A DNA stretch of 64,000 nt, taken from Agelas oroides. Its lineage: Eukaryota > Porifera > Demospongiae > Agelasida > Agelasidae. Each line of letters starts with the position of its first letter. Position 1 is the stretch's first letter. The notes beneath the pieces were generated by a model. The model saw only the letters and a list, made by a program, of their open reading frames with translations. It was not told the origin of the DNA and made no database searches. Below, one piece after another: positions 48,901 to 60,396 of the stretch. The stretch spans positions 4,710,720-4,774,719 of the forward strand of contig OX422189.1 in assembly GCA_949130485.1 (NCBI GenBank), given 5' to 3'. The translations under genes were made by a program, and so were the position numbers.

Positions 48901-51900
48901 CAGCAGTTTGAGAAGACAAACTCCTCTTCATGAAATGGTGTGGTACCATAGCCTCGTTCCCAGGCCCCGCCCAGCTTTCCGTCGCTTGCAATACAGTAAA
49001 GCGGGATTTTTCGTTCACGCATGGGGAGAGCCTGGGAACGAGGCTAAACATACCTAGCTGGTAGAGCTGTGCTGTAAATTTTGGTGGAGTGCTAGCTGGG
49101 AATAAAGTTACACTATATGTGAGGAAATCACTATGGCTGTTACATTGTTTGCTTGTAGTTGCTGAACACATTTTTCAGCTTCCTGAGAAGGAAGACAGAT
49201 TTCTTCACTGGAGCTGAAAAAGGAAAAGCAAAAGAGGTGGGTGTAATTTGCATCACTGTGTAGACACAAATTTTATGATGGCATGACATCTTTTGGAGGT
49301 CTTGAGTTTATTCCTGTTGTTGTTGTGTTTTTTTTTTTGGGGGGGGGGGGGGGGGTGTATGAATGTATGTGATGAGGGTAGAACCAGGGAATGCAGTCCA
49401 TAGCACCATAGCATATTATCCACAAGCAGGGGCTGAAAGAGGAAAGGCAAAGAGGTAGGAGGTACAATTTGTATCACAACCACACAAACTACAGTCTTAA
49501 GGGTGTGTATGAATGTATGCGATGAGGGGATAACCTGGGAGCACAGTAGCCTCGTTCCTAGGCCTTCCCCGGCTCCAGTTTTTGATCGCTTGCAGTATGC
49601 AAAAACGGAGGGAGAAGGCCTGGTGAATCTTACCACGTGATCCGCGGCACAGGCGTCACATGTCACATGCTTCAGCGGTTTTGTTTCAGATTCGGGTATC
49701 TTCTAGAGGTAGGACTTGTCTTTCGGCTGGAACTTGTCTCATTTCTCTAGCTTCTCTGTAGCTGGAGATATAAATGTGAATATGCCTTCGTGCCTAGAAC
49801 CTGTGACGTCATGTGTGCCGCGGATCACGTGGTAAGATTCACCAGGCCTTCTCCCTCCGTTTTTGCATACTGCAAGCGATCAAAAACTGGAGCCGGGGAA
49901 GGCCTGGGAACAAGGCTAGGAGCACAGCCCGTGGCATATGTTCACAAGGAGGTTGACGTACTTTGATTACTGTTTCATATGAGCATGTACAAGTCACTTT
50001 AGGTACTCTCTCTTCTTCAGCTGGTGTTGGAGGTCTTGAAAAGACACGAGAAAATTGCACTGGAGGTAACAGAGCTACATAGTAGCTAGGAAGGAAGCTA
50101 TGTGGGTTCAGTTAGGGTTCCATTGTTGACTAAATCATAAATTAAGTATAATTTCCTCAGCCTAGGTGTTGCTACTTAGATAATGGAGTGAGTAGAAGAA
50201 AATTGTAATCTTGCAAAAAGTATTTATGATGGATTTATGGATTCATCGATGTGCCATGGTGTATATAAGCATGTAGCAAATACTGAATTGAGATCTATGA
50301 TGTATCCCACTGCCCTCACTGTGTGTGGGTGAGATGTCTTCTGCATGTGTCTCTTTTCCCCCAGGCTCAGGCAGAGCAGGACACCAGCTCTACTAAGAAG
50401 ACACAGAAAGAGAAAGGGGGACAGAAGGTCAAGGAAAAGGCTAAGAAGGCTCCACCTCCTGCTCCTGCTGTTCCTGGTTCCACTGATAGTCCACCTGAAA
50501 TTATGGAGGTAAATACCTTTGTGTTGCACAGTACAGATATGCTAATTTATTATCCAGTTAATATTTCTACAACAGTATTTTCCTATTCCTGTGCCGTGCA
50601 ATATCACACGATATTGCACAGGTGTTACTGCACGGGCCCTGTGGAAACGCGGTATCCTGGCAACCATGATGTGCTTTAAAATTAGAAGCTGTGCGTTTGA
50701 ACGGCGAGTTACTCGGTACTTTGTGAGAAGAGACACGACGCTATTGTGATAATGGATACTAAACATTTTATTACACTCATTAGCGTGCATATCATGGTTA
50801 TTGCACTCGTGGGCTGCATTTTCACTTGCGTTTGGCTCGTGAAAATACCACGCCCACTCGTGCAATAACTCGCGATATTGCACGCTAACTCATGTAATAA
50901 GGTATATATATTTATTATCCTAGGTGACTGAGGAGGAAGCAGAGATGATCGAGCAGGAGGTGAGGGAGAAGGAGGAGAAGAGCTCAAGGACAGAAGAGAA
51001 TGGTACACAGCCACCTCCTCAAGAAGAAGGAAAGAAGCCCTCAGATGAGAAAAAGGTTGAGAAGGAGCAATTGTCTAAGGTGATCTATGAGGGCAGAGTC
51101 CATCATGAGTATACTAAACATCTCACATGGTGCTTACCCTTCCTCCCTGACTGCTTCACAGCCTGATAGTGACTCAGAGGATGAAAGTGCAAAGGGCAAG
51201 CTGAAGCCCAATTCTGGCAATGGAGCAGACCTTCCCAACTACAGATGGACACAGGTATGTGAAACTTTAGATTTGGACTTACATGGTATGGAGTATACTT
51301 GACACAGGAAACATCATTTCATCACGCTCACATTTTAGCATTAAGATGCACAGTATAAATTATTGCATTAATGCAACACTTTCAAGCCCCTTTGTTACCA
51401 GAAGTTCTCCTACAAAAGCTATAGTGTGAGTATAAATACTTGGTTGTGTATATCTTGTAGAAGTCTCCGCCTCATTGTATAACCTACATCGATACTTGCA
51501 GTTACACAATCATTTTGGTTTTGGAAGACACAATGTAAACATATATATATAAAGAGTCATCTACCCTGATCAACTTTTGTACGTTGTAAATCAATCCTTC
51601 CTAAATGTCTGATCACATGTTCTTTTTATCATTCTACAGACACTGCAAGAAGTTGAGGTTAGTTTTGTACCAAAAAAAAAAGAATTATGTACCGAGTTGC
51701 CTTTGAGGGGAGTTGAAATTCCGTAGTTATGTTTAACAACTGAGACACAGGTATTGCTTTGAATTACAGTGTTCCTTATGTGTTGGTATATGTTTCTTGG
51801 ATTTTTTATCAATGCATATTTGCAAAAATTAATCTTCAGATTCGAGTACCATCAGGAGTCTCGTTCGGTATAAAGAGCAAAGATGCAGTGATTGACATCC

Positions 51901-54900
51901 AAAAGCAGGTATTTACAGAGCCACAAATTTGTGATTAGTCGTGACAGCAGATCCTTTGTGACCAACGGGTATCATGTAGCGGGTATTTTTCGTGGGGGTG
52001 TAATTTTCGCATTTTTCGCGGTCGAGTGGGATCTGCGAAAAATTCATCCGCGAAAATTTATGACTCGTATCCACGTCCGTGTAGTTCTACAGACAGTTCT
52101 GTCCATGAAACACGTCACTGCTATAGTGCCCACTCTCTTTCTTGGCTGCTTTCCATGCCTAGTTTTGCGCGAGCCAGCCCACTTCCGCTAGCAATACTAG
52201 TCCGCATGCTGCCAAGGAGTGCGTCCATAATATCCGTTGTGAGCATCTCTGGTATAAACTATAGCTAGCTTCACACTTGGTGAATGTCAATAAATGAATT
52301 TTGAAAATTCACTTCCGCAAAAATTTAACCCACGAAAATTTTCTGTAATACAATAGATCATGGTCCCGCGAAAATTTTGCCCCATGAAAAATACCCGCTA
52401 TATGGTAGTACACTGCACAGTCCACAGAGTAATACATATGGGTCTATACAGTAATCCTAAGTCTACGTACATTTACATGAAAAGATAAAGTTAGATTGAG
52501 AGGCCTTTAGGGAAGTTGCTTTGTATTTGGTAATGTCAAACCCACTCTAAAGGGGCCTTGGACAGTGCTAGTGAGTGTCAGGAAGGGTTACCATTGTGGA
52601 CGTGACCATAGACCAATTTCAGTGTATATTGCTCCATGTAGGTTGCCCCCTCCCTTCCCAAAGTACATTCCTAGTCCAAATTTATAGAGGTCTCCTCATA
52701 GGCCTCGTGGTCTGTCAGATATGATTCTGAGAAGGGTGTCTATGTGAGAGTATTCACTTATTTTTGTTCATGTAGCACCTGAAGGTTGGATTGAAGGGTC
52801 ACACTCCCATCATTGATGGAGAGCTGTACAGCAAGGTATGTTGTAGTGGAATTCATAAGCTTGGTTGCTTGCCTGTTAGCTTTTAAGTTTATGATTACAC
52901 AGATATAGTGTTGCTTTAGGTAACTAGAACCAAAGCTAAATGGTATATAATTTTAGCTAGGAAGGTGACTATTGATCTCTAACATAGCACAGGTAATGTA
53001 CATACACATGCAACTTGGTAGACCACTTCATCTGGTACGTAGCTTGTGATGTACATGTAGACAAGAGTTAGACTGCTGAAACCTCATCGTTGAAATTTGT
53101 TTTTGTTTTGCATACAAACATTACACATTTACAAAAACAGAGTCTGCTGCCACAAGTTGGATAGACAATATTTCCAATTGGAGTATGTTTGGCACTGTAT
53201 GTAACAACTGTAACACTTGTTACCTTTTAGATCAAGGTGGAGGAGTCATTCTGGACTCTGGAGGACAGGAAGGTGATGATCATTCACCTTGAGAAGGTGG
53301 GAAGATAGCTCTAAGAAACTACCCATGCTGCAAAGTGAAATCTTTTACTAACAATTTTGCTTTACAAAATATTAACAAACTTGTGTGTTTCTGTGTATTC
53401 CTGTACCAGAGAAGGTTGGAAGCTGGTAATTAGTGGTACGCGCGAGGTAGCAACTATTGCTACGTGAATGACGTAATCATACGGGCTGCCATAGAGGCCC
53501 ATAGTGAAAGGTGAAATCGATTTACACAAACAGCTCTCGTTTGTTTGGGACGAAACTTGCTCAGTGGATACTGCCAGGTGAGCTCTAGATCGACAGCTAT
53601 GGCATTTTATGGCTCGCAAAATCTTCCACGGGGATTCCCAAGGAAACACTCAAATACTTTGCGTATCAGGAAGAGCTATAGCGGTCGATCTAGAGCTCAC
53701 CTGGCAGCATCTACTGAGTGAGTTTCGTCCCAAACAAACGAGAGCTGTTTGTGTAAATCGATTTCACCTTTCACTATGGGCCTCAATGGCAGCTCGTATG
53801 ATTACGTCATTCACGTAGCACTAATTGCTACTTTCGCGTGATTGCGCGCGTCGCTAATTACTAGCTTCCAACCTCCTCTGTTCCTGTACATGTAGAGTGA
53901 ATCACATGATGTGCATGTGATTTACAGTGGAACCCCTCTATAACGGACACCATTGGGAACCAACATTTTGTCCCTTATAGCAAGGTGTCCCTAACTCAGG
54001 GGCTTCCGGTATATTTCCGCTAGCTGTGGTACTGCGTAATCAGGCTGTTGAGCATGTGACTGCGTTTTCAGAGCTTTCCTTTGCTATACACTGGCAGGGA
54101 AGGCTAAGCTGAGGCTAGTACTACGAGTAACAGCTTAATCTAATGTCAAGTTGTTAACTACAGCAGTGATGGTGGACAATCTTACTGAAAAGGTCGACAA
54201 GTGTCCGCTAAATCGAGGTCGTTAAATAGTACTGTTGGGACCACGAAAACTGTCCGTTATACACAGTAGCGGGGTGTCCGCTATTCAGGGGTTGCTTAAG
54301 TATTAAGGTGAATGGAAGGACAGTCAGGACTTTCAGAATTGTCCGTTATATCGTGGCTGTTCGTTAAGCGGGGTTCCACTGTAGTTTGCATGACTTTTTT
54401 TGTTATAGTGTCAGAGGTATTATGTGTGCTGTTGCGGCAGTGTCAAGGGAGGCAATTATGTGCGTGTGTTAGAAGCCGCTGGCTTCAAGGAGAAAGCCAC
54501 AGCAGACTACCACTAATGATTGCTGTCACTTTCTGCAGCAAAACAAGATGGAGTGGTGGAGTCGTATTGTGACCACAGACCCTGAGATCAACACCAAGAA
54601 AGTTCAGCCGGAGAATTCCAAGGTGTCTATACATGTCCATGTACAATCCTCACCTTTTACCCCCCACCCTTGTAACACCGGCCCTTACCTGCTACCACTA
54701 TCATGTAAGCTATCACCACTCCCTCATCCCTCACCCTTACCACTAGAGCCCTCATTCTTCATCTTCCACCGCACACACACACACACATCTCCATCCCCAT
54801 GCACCACACACATTACCCTCACCTCTCACCTAGCTACTAGAGTACAGACAAACCCTCCACACACCCTAACAGCCTAGCTGGGTTACTTTGATAGTTACTG

Positions 54901-55483
54901 TGTTATGTGCATGTATGTAGCTCTCAGATCTAGATGGTGAGACGAGGGGTATGGTGGAGAAGATGATGTACGACCAGCGACAGAAAGAAGTATGAAGACT
55001 TAGTGTGCTGTAAACATTCAACGGTTATGACAATGGTATTTCCTTCTTTCTCAGATGGGACTTCCCACCTCTGATGAGCAGAAGAAGCAAGACATTCTCA
55101 AGAAGTAAGTCATCAGTTTTGTAACTATTGTAATGGCATTGTGAGACGGGGAGAGTGGCAGGTAATTCCTGTTCTCTTTCAAGTGGCTATTCCTGAATGC
55201 TTTTTCATGGTGATACATGTAGTTCATAGAAAAACATCCTGGATATATAGCTGCAGCAGGATCTAGAGATTTTGGCATGGTTGTTGCTTTCTGCATGCCC
55301 TGAATTTATAACAATATACATTCTGTTGCTAAGTGCATGTGGGAACAACCTCTTGTTTAACCAACGAGGAGATGTTGTTATACTCATTATGATGTGTAAT
55401 ATTGTTGTCCTGCGAACATGCCTTCATACAGGTTTATGGAACAGCATCCTGAAATGGATTTCTCTAAAGCCAAGTTCTCCTAA
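45933..55483 (+). CDS. NUDC: Nuclear distribution protein NudC
   Basis: Complete gene, 14 exons, 351 residues (human protein is about 331). Exons: 45933-46004, 49159-49236, 50021-50065, 50365-50508, 50924-51079, 51162-51254, 51640-51657, 51840-51908, 52776-52835, 53231-53296, 54539-54622, 54921-54989, 55055-55104 and 55432-55483 (TAA). NudC is a cytosolic co-chaperone of Hsp90 that stabilises LIS1/dynein pathway proteins and WD40 proteins in nuclear migration and mitosis. Landmarks are [18 protein letters not shown], the [19 protein letters not shown] dimerisation region, a Lys/Glu-rich coiled linker, then the CS domain from NYRWTQTLQEVEIRV to KVMIIHLEK, and the [20 protein letters not shown] tail. 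All splice phases agree. Introns 1, 2, 4, 8 and 10 hold mobile elements. Intron 1 is 3.15 kb against typically 0.1-0.9 kb for the rest. Confidence 0.97.
46908..47268. mobile_element. Mutator-like foldback in NUDC intron 1
   Basis: TAGTCTCAGAACCAGACCCT to AGGGTCTGGGACGAGACTA, flanked by GACCACTGC (46899-46907 and 47269-47277), 361 bp. Confidence 0.9.
47315..47490. repeat. Fragment of a pogo-like MITE
   Basis: Shares GGCTGTTGAGCA, GGCTAGTACTA and GTGGCAGACAATCTTA-type segments with the interior of the element at 53925-54382, but has no matching ends. Truncated copy in NUDC intron 1. Confidence 0.6.
47580..48148. mobile_element. Mutator-like foldback in NUDC intron 1
   Basis: TAGCCTCGTTCCCAGGCTCT to AGAGCCTGGGAACGAGGCTA, flanked by GTTTACAGG (47571-47579 and 48149-48157), 569 bp. 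The largest single unnested copy. The interior has no recognised gene. Confidence 0.9.
48949..49046. mobile_element. 98-bp foldback in NUDC intron 1
   Basis: TAGCCTCGTTCCCAGGCCCC to GAGCCTGGGAACGAGGCTA. The 9-bp flanks (GTGGTACCA and AACATACCT) do not match, so this is old or rearranged. Confidence 0.7.
49547..49918. mobile_element. Mutator-like foldback in NUDC intron 2
   Basis: TAGCCTCGTTCCTAGGCC to GGCCTGGGAACAAGGCTA with about 115-bp arms, flanked by GGAGCACAG (49538-49546 and 49919-49927), 372 bp. Confidence 0.9.
50546..50920. mobile_element. Short relative of the recombinase element, NUDC intron 4
   Basis: Left part matches about 6568-6640; from about 50605 it matches about 9995-10220, i.e. 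it joins both flanks of the recombinase locus without the gene. The right third is an inverted copy of preceding sequence (ACGAGTGGGCGTGG region). The last bases TTTATTATCC are directly followed by the acceptor TAG of NUDC exon 5 (50924). Confidence 0.75.
51977..52400. mobile_element. MITE with TAGCGGGTATTTTTC ends, NUDC intron 8
   Basis: TAGCGGGTATTTTTCGTGGG at the left and ATGAAAAATACCCGCTA at the right, each starting with TA. Internal TTTTCGCGG / CCGCGAAAA repeats. TA borders fit Tc1/mariner-like MITEs. Confidence 0.75.
53407..53880. mobile_element. 474-bp foldback with 9-bp duplication, NUDC intron 10
   Basis: Long inverted arms from CAGAGAAGGTTGGAAGCTGG on, covering almost the whole element (53407-53620 and 53665-53880). 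Flanked by TTCCTGTAC (53398-53406 and 53881-53889). Contains TGACGTAATCATACG and GGTGAGCTCTAGATCGAC on both arms. Mutator-like by its duplication length. Confidence 0.9.
53925..54382. mobile_element. pogo/Tigger-like MITE, 458 bp, NUDC intron 10
   Basis: CAGTGGAACCCCTCTATAAC at the left and GCGGGGTTCCACTG at the right, bordered by TA on both sides (53923-53924 and 54383-54384). These ends are typical of pogo-like Tc1/mariner elements. No transposase. Lies 35 bp after the end of the previous foldback's duplication. Confidence 0.9.
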
Positions 55484-56088
55484 TGATTACATATGTATAT
55501 CTTGGCTGTGCTGTTGTATGCTGTTGGAATTAATGTTTGACTGATATTTGTTTGACAACTTGTTTTACAATAATGTAAGAGCAATGAGAGTGTTCAAGAA
55601 ATGCTTTCCTGTAGACCTCTCCATAGTTTGCTGCATGTGTGAGAGAATGATATACCCATAAGATTATGACCATATATTGTGAGTTTCTTTGTTCATAAAC
55701 TGCAAGAAGGTCAACGGCAGACAAGTATTATAAAAAAAAATGAAAACTGGTTGAATTTTAAAAAGCTCAATATTTCGCTGAATGAAAGCTACACCCTTTT
55801 TTTATTTTACAACAGAGTTCACATGTCACCATGGGAGGAGCCTGGGTATGAGGCTACAGGCATGTGTATGTCCTATAATATATGTGCACTGAGTGAAGAT
55901 TGATGTATGGCCTCATTTACGCTAGGTCTTTCACCCGGATCCCAATCCGGATGAAGATAATCTGGATTGCAATCTGGGATCACTTCCAGATGTTGGTTGA
56001 ACCTGGATTTCAATCCGGATTAGGATCTGAACAGTATGCTACACCTGGCCTGGCAATTTGACAATTTGGTGTAGTATCGTTATATGTT
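55484..56088. other. Convergent intergenic region
   Basis: Separates the 3' ends of NUDC (+) and the coiled-coil gene (-). It holds the right end of a TAGCCTC foldback (about 55838-55855) and a weak foldback with CAATCCGGAT motifs (about 55920-56035). No further gene. Confidence 0.5.
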
Positions 56089-57547
56089 TCACCTGGTAAC
56101 AGCTTCATCTGTGCCTCTCATAAGCTTTGCTAATTGAGTCTCACCATCCTGCAGTGCATAATAATTAACATCAGTGTGATCTTCAAGCAGCTTCAAGTTT
56201 GTATATTTGCCTACTTCAATCTGCTGTCTCAATTTCTTGTTTCGTTTATGAAGCAATTGTGTCTCGACCTGTGTGGAGTCCAGAGATCAACATCTACTAT
56301 GCTACACCAACTGTGAACACATAGCAACTTTGCTAGAGTTTATCATCTCCCACCACCTTCCAGAAAGTGAGAGCAAAGATGGTCTAGTAATGACACTGTA
56401 ACTTACTGGTACACTCTGCATGTGAACAATCAATGAACTACAGTTATGAAACTTTACAGGTCAGCTTGTGTTGGGGGTCATAGTTGACTTACCTCCACCT
56501 CCCTCAAGCACTGCTCTAGCTGATGACACACCGACAGGGGGACATGCCCACTCCTCTTGGCAGACAATGCCACCATTTCATCCCTCTGGTCTGCAATCTA
56601 GTGCATGTAAAGTACAATATGAAATGATTAACAGACTGGAGACCCTTTGTCATTCCGAGCCTTTCTACTCCACATACTGCAAGTGATCAAAACACTGGAG
56701 TAGGTGAAGGCTTGGGAACAAGGCTACTAGATCCTCACAAATTGTACTTCTACATGACAACTAGGATCCAGTTCATCTTAGCTATATGTGCATGCATGCT
56801 ATAAAGAAATTTAATTGTGATGTTAGTTCTGTAAAGGTGTGTAAGTGTGTCATGTACACTGAACTTAATTGATTTTTATGCTTTGTTCTGTAAAAGGTAT
56901 AAGTGTAGTGTTTTGAACCAGTTATGATTATCATCATCTACAGCAACCCAACTGCCAATTAACCGATCAATTATGAGGCTTCCAATAACTGGTTATGATA
57001 AAGAGGGTTTACAGCACTAAAGGCTAACGACAGTAATGGTACCCCTAGTATTGGCTAAGTCCAGGTCCTTACACTCATTAGGTTACCTGCAGTTGTAGCT
57101 CTTCCACCTTGGAAGCATAGTCTTTGTTGCGTGGGGTGGCTGGCTTCTCGCTTGGATCTAAGCAAAATATAATCAGCCCACTTCATCCACAACCAACCTC
57201 AACTGCAGGTGTATGAGTACCTTCTAGTGGAGCTTGGAGTTCTTCCATCACTCTCTTGTGGATGGTGACCTCTCTCTGCAACTCTTGCCTCAGCCTAACA
57301 CAATGTACAATAACGCACACGACTTAGAATGCATACACACACACGCATGCACGCACGCACATAATAGTTACATTCCCCAGACGGAGCAGTATGAGCCCGA
57401 AGGGCGAATGCTGTTCTGTCTGGGGAATGTAACTTATTTGTTAGATGTTACCCCTAGCAACCCACTGCCACACCCATAATCACCTCCACCCATTCTACTT
57501 CGTGTTATTCAAGTACAAAGTTTTGGTTGCTAAGCAACATCTAACAA

Positions 57548-57645
<98 letters not shown>

Positions 57646-60366
57646 CACACACACCTTTCATTCTCCTGCAGTGTCACTCTACACTGCACCTCCAGATGGT
57701 GCAGCTGCCTCTTAAGGTGATAGAGCTCCGAGGAGGGTTGTAGCTGACTACAACCATGAGGATGAGAAATGGGGGGCAGACTCAATCTTGTTGTCTTCTC
57801 ATGGCCTATCACTGATCGCAAGTGACGATCATAGGCATCCTGTGGAGAGGAAGGGTGTATGTAAAGCCAACAGCCATGCAATAATATCATGGGATCAGTA
57901 GCCTACGAGAGAACTAAGTGTACTCAACCAAAACTCTCCTAGCCTTGTACCCTGGATCGTCCCCAGGAGTCTGGGTGCAAGGCTAGGCTCTCCCATGTAC
58001 ATTGTATGTTTTAGAAACTAATGTCAGCTTGACTTTGCACCCTGCACTCTTGTTTCTGGGGAAAACACAGGTTTAGTTCTCAGGCCCATGCCAAAAAAAG
58101 CTATGTAGATCACTACTTGGTGAATGGAAAAATACAGAATGACAGACCAGTGGATCACTGACTACAAGTAGCCTGAAATACATGATCCACAAACAAAGCA
58201 CAGCTCTTCAGTGCAACACCACAGGCAACAGTAATACTAAACTTGTCCCAGCCCTAAGCCTTACCCTAACCCACACTTCAGAGCTCCTAGTGTAGTCTTG
58301 GAGCAAGAATTGGACAACCCTTATACGGCATTTTTGCGTGGGTTGGTTGGCTGAACATTGGTCCGGTGCCTGCCAGACCTGTTCCTACGGCCCTTGTTAT
58401 TCTGTGTTTTCCATTCACCTGGTTTCCATTAGAACTGTGATGTACATGTACTTCCCTACATGTACATGTACCTCTGGTCTCTGAGATGTCGTCATGAAGA
58501 GAGTCAAGATTATGAGAAGCACATGTATTCAGCTATTGAAGTAGAGCACCACACATACCACACTCCCACGTAAACACCCCATACCTTAATTTTCTGCAGG
58601 AGTGGTGAGAAAACTCCACTGATGTGAACAACCTCCTGAAATGCAGCTGCAAATGCCGATAACCTCTCAACTTTATCAGTTTCTTCCAACAATTCCAAAT
58701 GCTATGAAAGATGCAGAATTAGGGTGAAAAATCAGTGACGAATAAAATACATCGTTAGATGGTGGGAAGCACATCATAGAATATTTAACCCACTAGCTGC
58801 TGATTTACATTTTCAAGAAGTCAGTTTTAGCCTATGTATCACTTGGATATTTGACTTCTGCTGTTTCAGACTTGCTCCAAGGGACTCAAACCATACACAT
58901 TTGTTGTGCAAACTTTTGGCAGTCAAAGCTCTCAAACAGTGATGCCTGTCAAAATGGATAGTGTCAGAAAACTGCCAGAAAAGTGTTTCTAAACCCATTT
59001 GCGCAAACAAGGATAGAAATCACCCACCCATTGCCAAGCAAGGCTTTCTATGGCCAGCCACAAGAGCCACCATGTGCACAGGACTAGGTGCACAAGAGCC
59101 CCACGTTTCAGATTAAATTATTTATACTAAATCATCATGCATGCAATGAAACAACGGTTTTGTAGCTGTACATGCCGTGCTTTCTATGGCCAGCCACAAG
59201 AGCCACCATGTGTACGTGCCCTATGAATAAAGTCTACACTTACCTCAGTGAGTTCCCTGATCACCCGTTCCAGGTTTTCTGTGGTCTTCATTGCATTCCT
59301 CTGGTGAGCTTTGTGCCTCTCCAGAGCACGTCTGTCAAAAGCCACCACCCTCCCATATTGCTCTGCCTTTGTGGCAGTAGAGAGAAAGGGAAGGGTGACT
59401 GCTGGTGGAGTGGGTTTCAATAAAGTGTGTGTTGCTCTCAGTCGATTAGCTCCCCCTCTTGTCTTGCTGCTACTGATGGTGAATGGTGGATGTGCTTGAG
59501 AAAGTGGTCGAGGGGGATTGAGTAACAGTGAGGGTTGTGTCTCCTCATCTCTCTCTCTCTGAATTCTGTCAGCTGTAAACATGGCTCAACTCAGATGCTG
59601 AGGGAGATAAAAACATACCGTCAGGAAAGGCTAGCCTCGTTCACCAGCTCAGTATTTGGCCCATGCTTTTTGGGGAACTGTAAACAAAGCTACATACTAG
59701 ACAGAGGCTTCACATTAAAACTGCTGGTTCTATTCCTACCCACGCCTGCACAGAGCACTTGCTATGCAGTGGTCTGGAGTGAGCCAAATCACCTCAACCC
59801 CAGCCAGCCCCACTCCTGGTTCACTAGCTAGTGAGTGACTGTCGTCCAGTATTTATAATTGAGATCAGTTGAATTAACTTATTCCTTAGACAAGCTACAA
59901 TGCAGACTTAGTTATGCAGTCACGGATGTAGACTAAGTGACCTGTTTAAGAGTGAGCCAAGTTGGTCAAGTCTCCTAGTTCACTGGTTGAGTGACTGCAA
60001 CCTCTGAAAGATTAAACACAGATTATATAGACTTCCCCACACCACTGCACACAAAAGCAGCTATTCAGTTTCTGCATGAATAGTTGTCCAGTACGAGATC
60101 GGTAGAATCAACTGCGTAGTTTTGCGAGCCAGACTCTCACAGGGGAGGAGTCTGGTATTCCACACTCCAACTCTCTTCTGAGAATCTTGCCTGCGAGATG
60201 ACTAGTTTGCGGACTCATTCTCTTGCTAGCTACGATTCATCTAGTGCACTTATTTTGTGTTTGATAACCATCTGATCCCCAGACTCGGAGACTCACCTTC
60301 TGCCTTCTTCTGCCTTCTGACTGCAGGTTGTAAACAATCTCCATAGAAACTGCAGATTTGCTCCAT
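56089..60366 (-). CDS. Coiled-coil protein, TSNAXIP1-N-domain-like
   Basis: Eight exons join in frame to 376 residues: 60366-60297, 59572-59244, 58701-58585, 57839-57655, 57294-57221, 57157-57087, 56597-56493 and 56268-56089 (TGA). Residues about 100-190 (ERVIRELTEHLELLEETDKV, then RLSAFAAAFQEVVHISG, then LLQKIKDAYDRHL) resemble the N-terminal domain of translin-associated factor X-interacting protein 1. Heptad coiled coil follows (LRQELQREVTIHKRVMEELQ; LLHKRNKKLRQQIE). The family in vertebrates is testis/cilium-associated; function here is unknown. The start MEQICSFYGD is the first ATG after the divergent calcipressin-like gene. Family assignment rests on the pattern only. Confidence 0.7.
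56630..56730. repeat. Decayed TAGCCTTG-type foldback
   Basis: The right end AAGGCTTGGGAACAAGGCTA is clear; the left is degraded (GAGACCCTTTGTCATTCCGA). It sits in an intron of the coiled-coil gene. Confidence 0.5.
57366..57550. repeat. Two adjoining foldbacks
   Basis: GTTACATTCCCCAGACGGAG pairs with CTGTCTGGGGAATGTAAC (57368-57433). TTTGTTAGATGTTACCCCTA pairs with TTGCTAAGCAACATCTAACA downstream (57438-57550). Intronic. Confidence 0.65.
57551..57642. repeat. (CA)n microsatellite
   Basis: About 90 bp of uninterrupted CA dinucleotide in an intron of the coiled-coil gene, ending 13 bp from the donor of exon 4. Confidence 0.95.
57940..57985. repeat. 46-bp foldback of the TAGCCTTG type
   Basis: TAGCCTTGTACCCTGG to CTGGGTGCAAGGCTA. 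Flanks AAACTCTCC and GGCTCTCCC are similar only when shifted by one base, so a target duplication is doubtful. Confidence 0.55.
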
Positions 60367-60396
60367 TTATGCGTTGAAAAAGTAAAATTAAAATTG
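60367..60396. promoter_or_regulatory. 30-bp gap between two divergent start codons
   Basis: The ATG of the coiled-coil gene (60366, minus) and the ATG of the calcipressin-like gene (60397, plus) are only 30 bp apart. Either the transcripts overlap at their 5' ends, or 5' UTRs are extremely short, or one true start lies elsewhere. The A-rich AAAAAGTAAAATTAAAATTG fills the gap. Confidence 0.5.

Noticed and set aside
57495-57890. 131-codon minus ORF with a long Cys-Val run
   Set aside because: Its C-terminal half is translation of the (CA)n microsatellite; only the exon at 57655-57839 is accepted.
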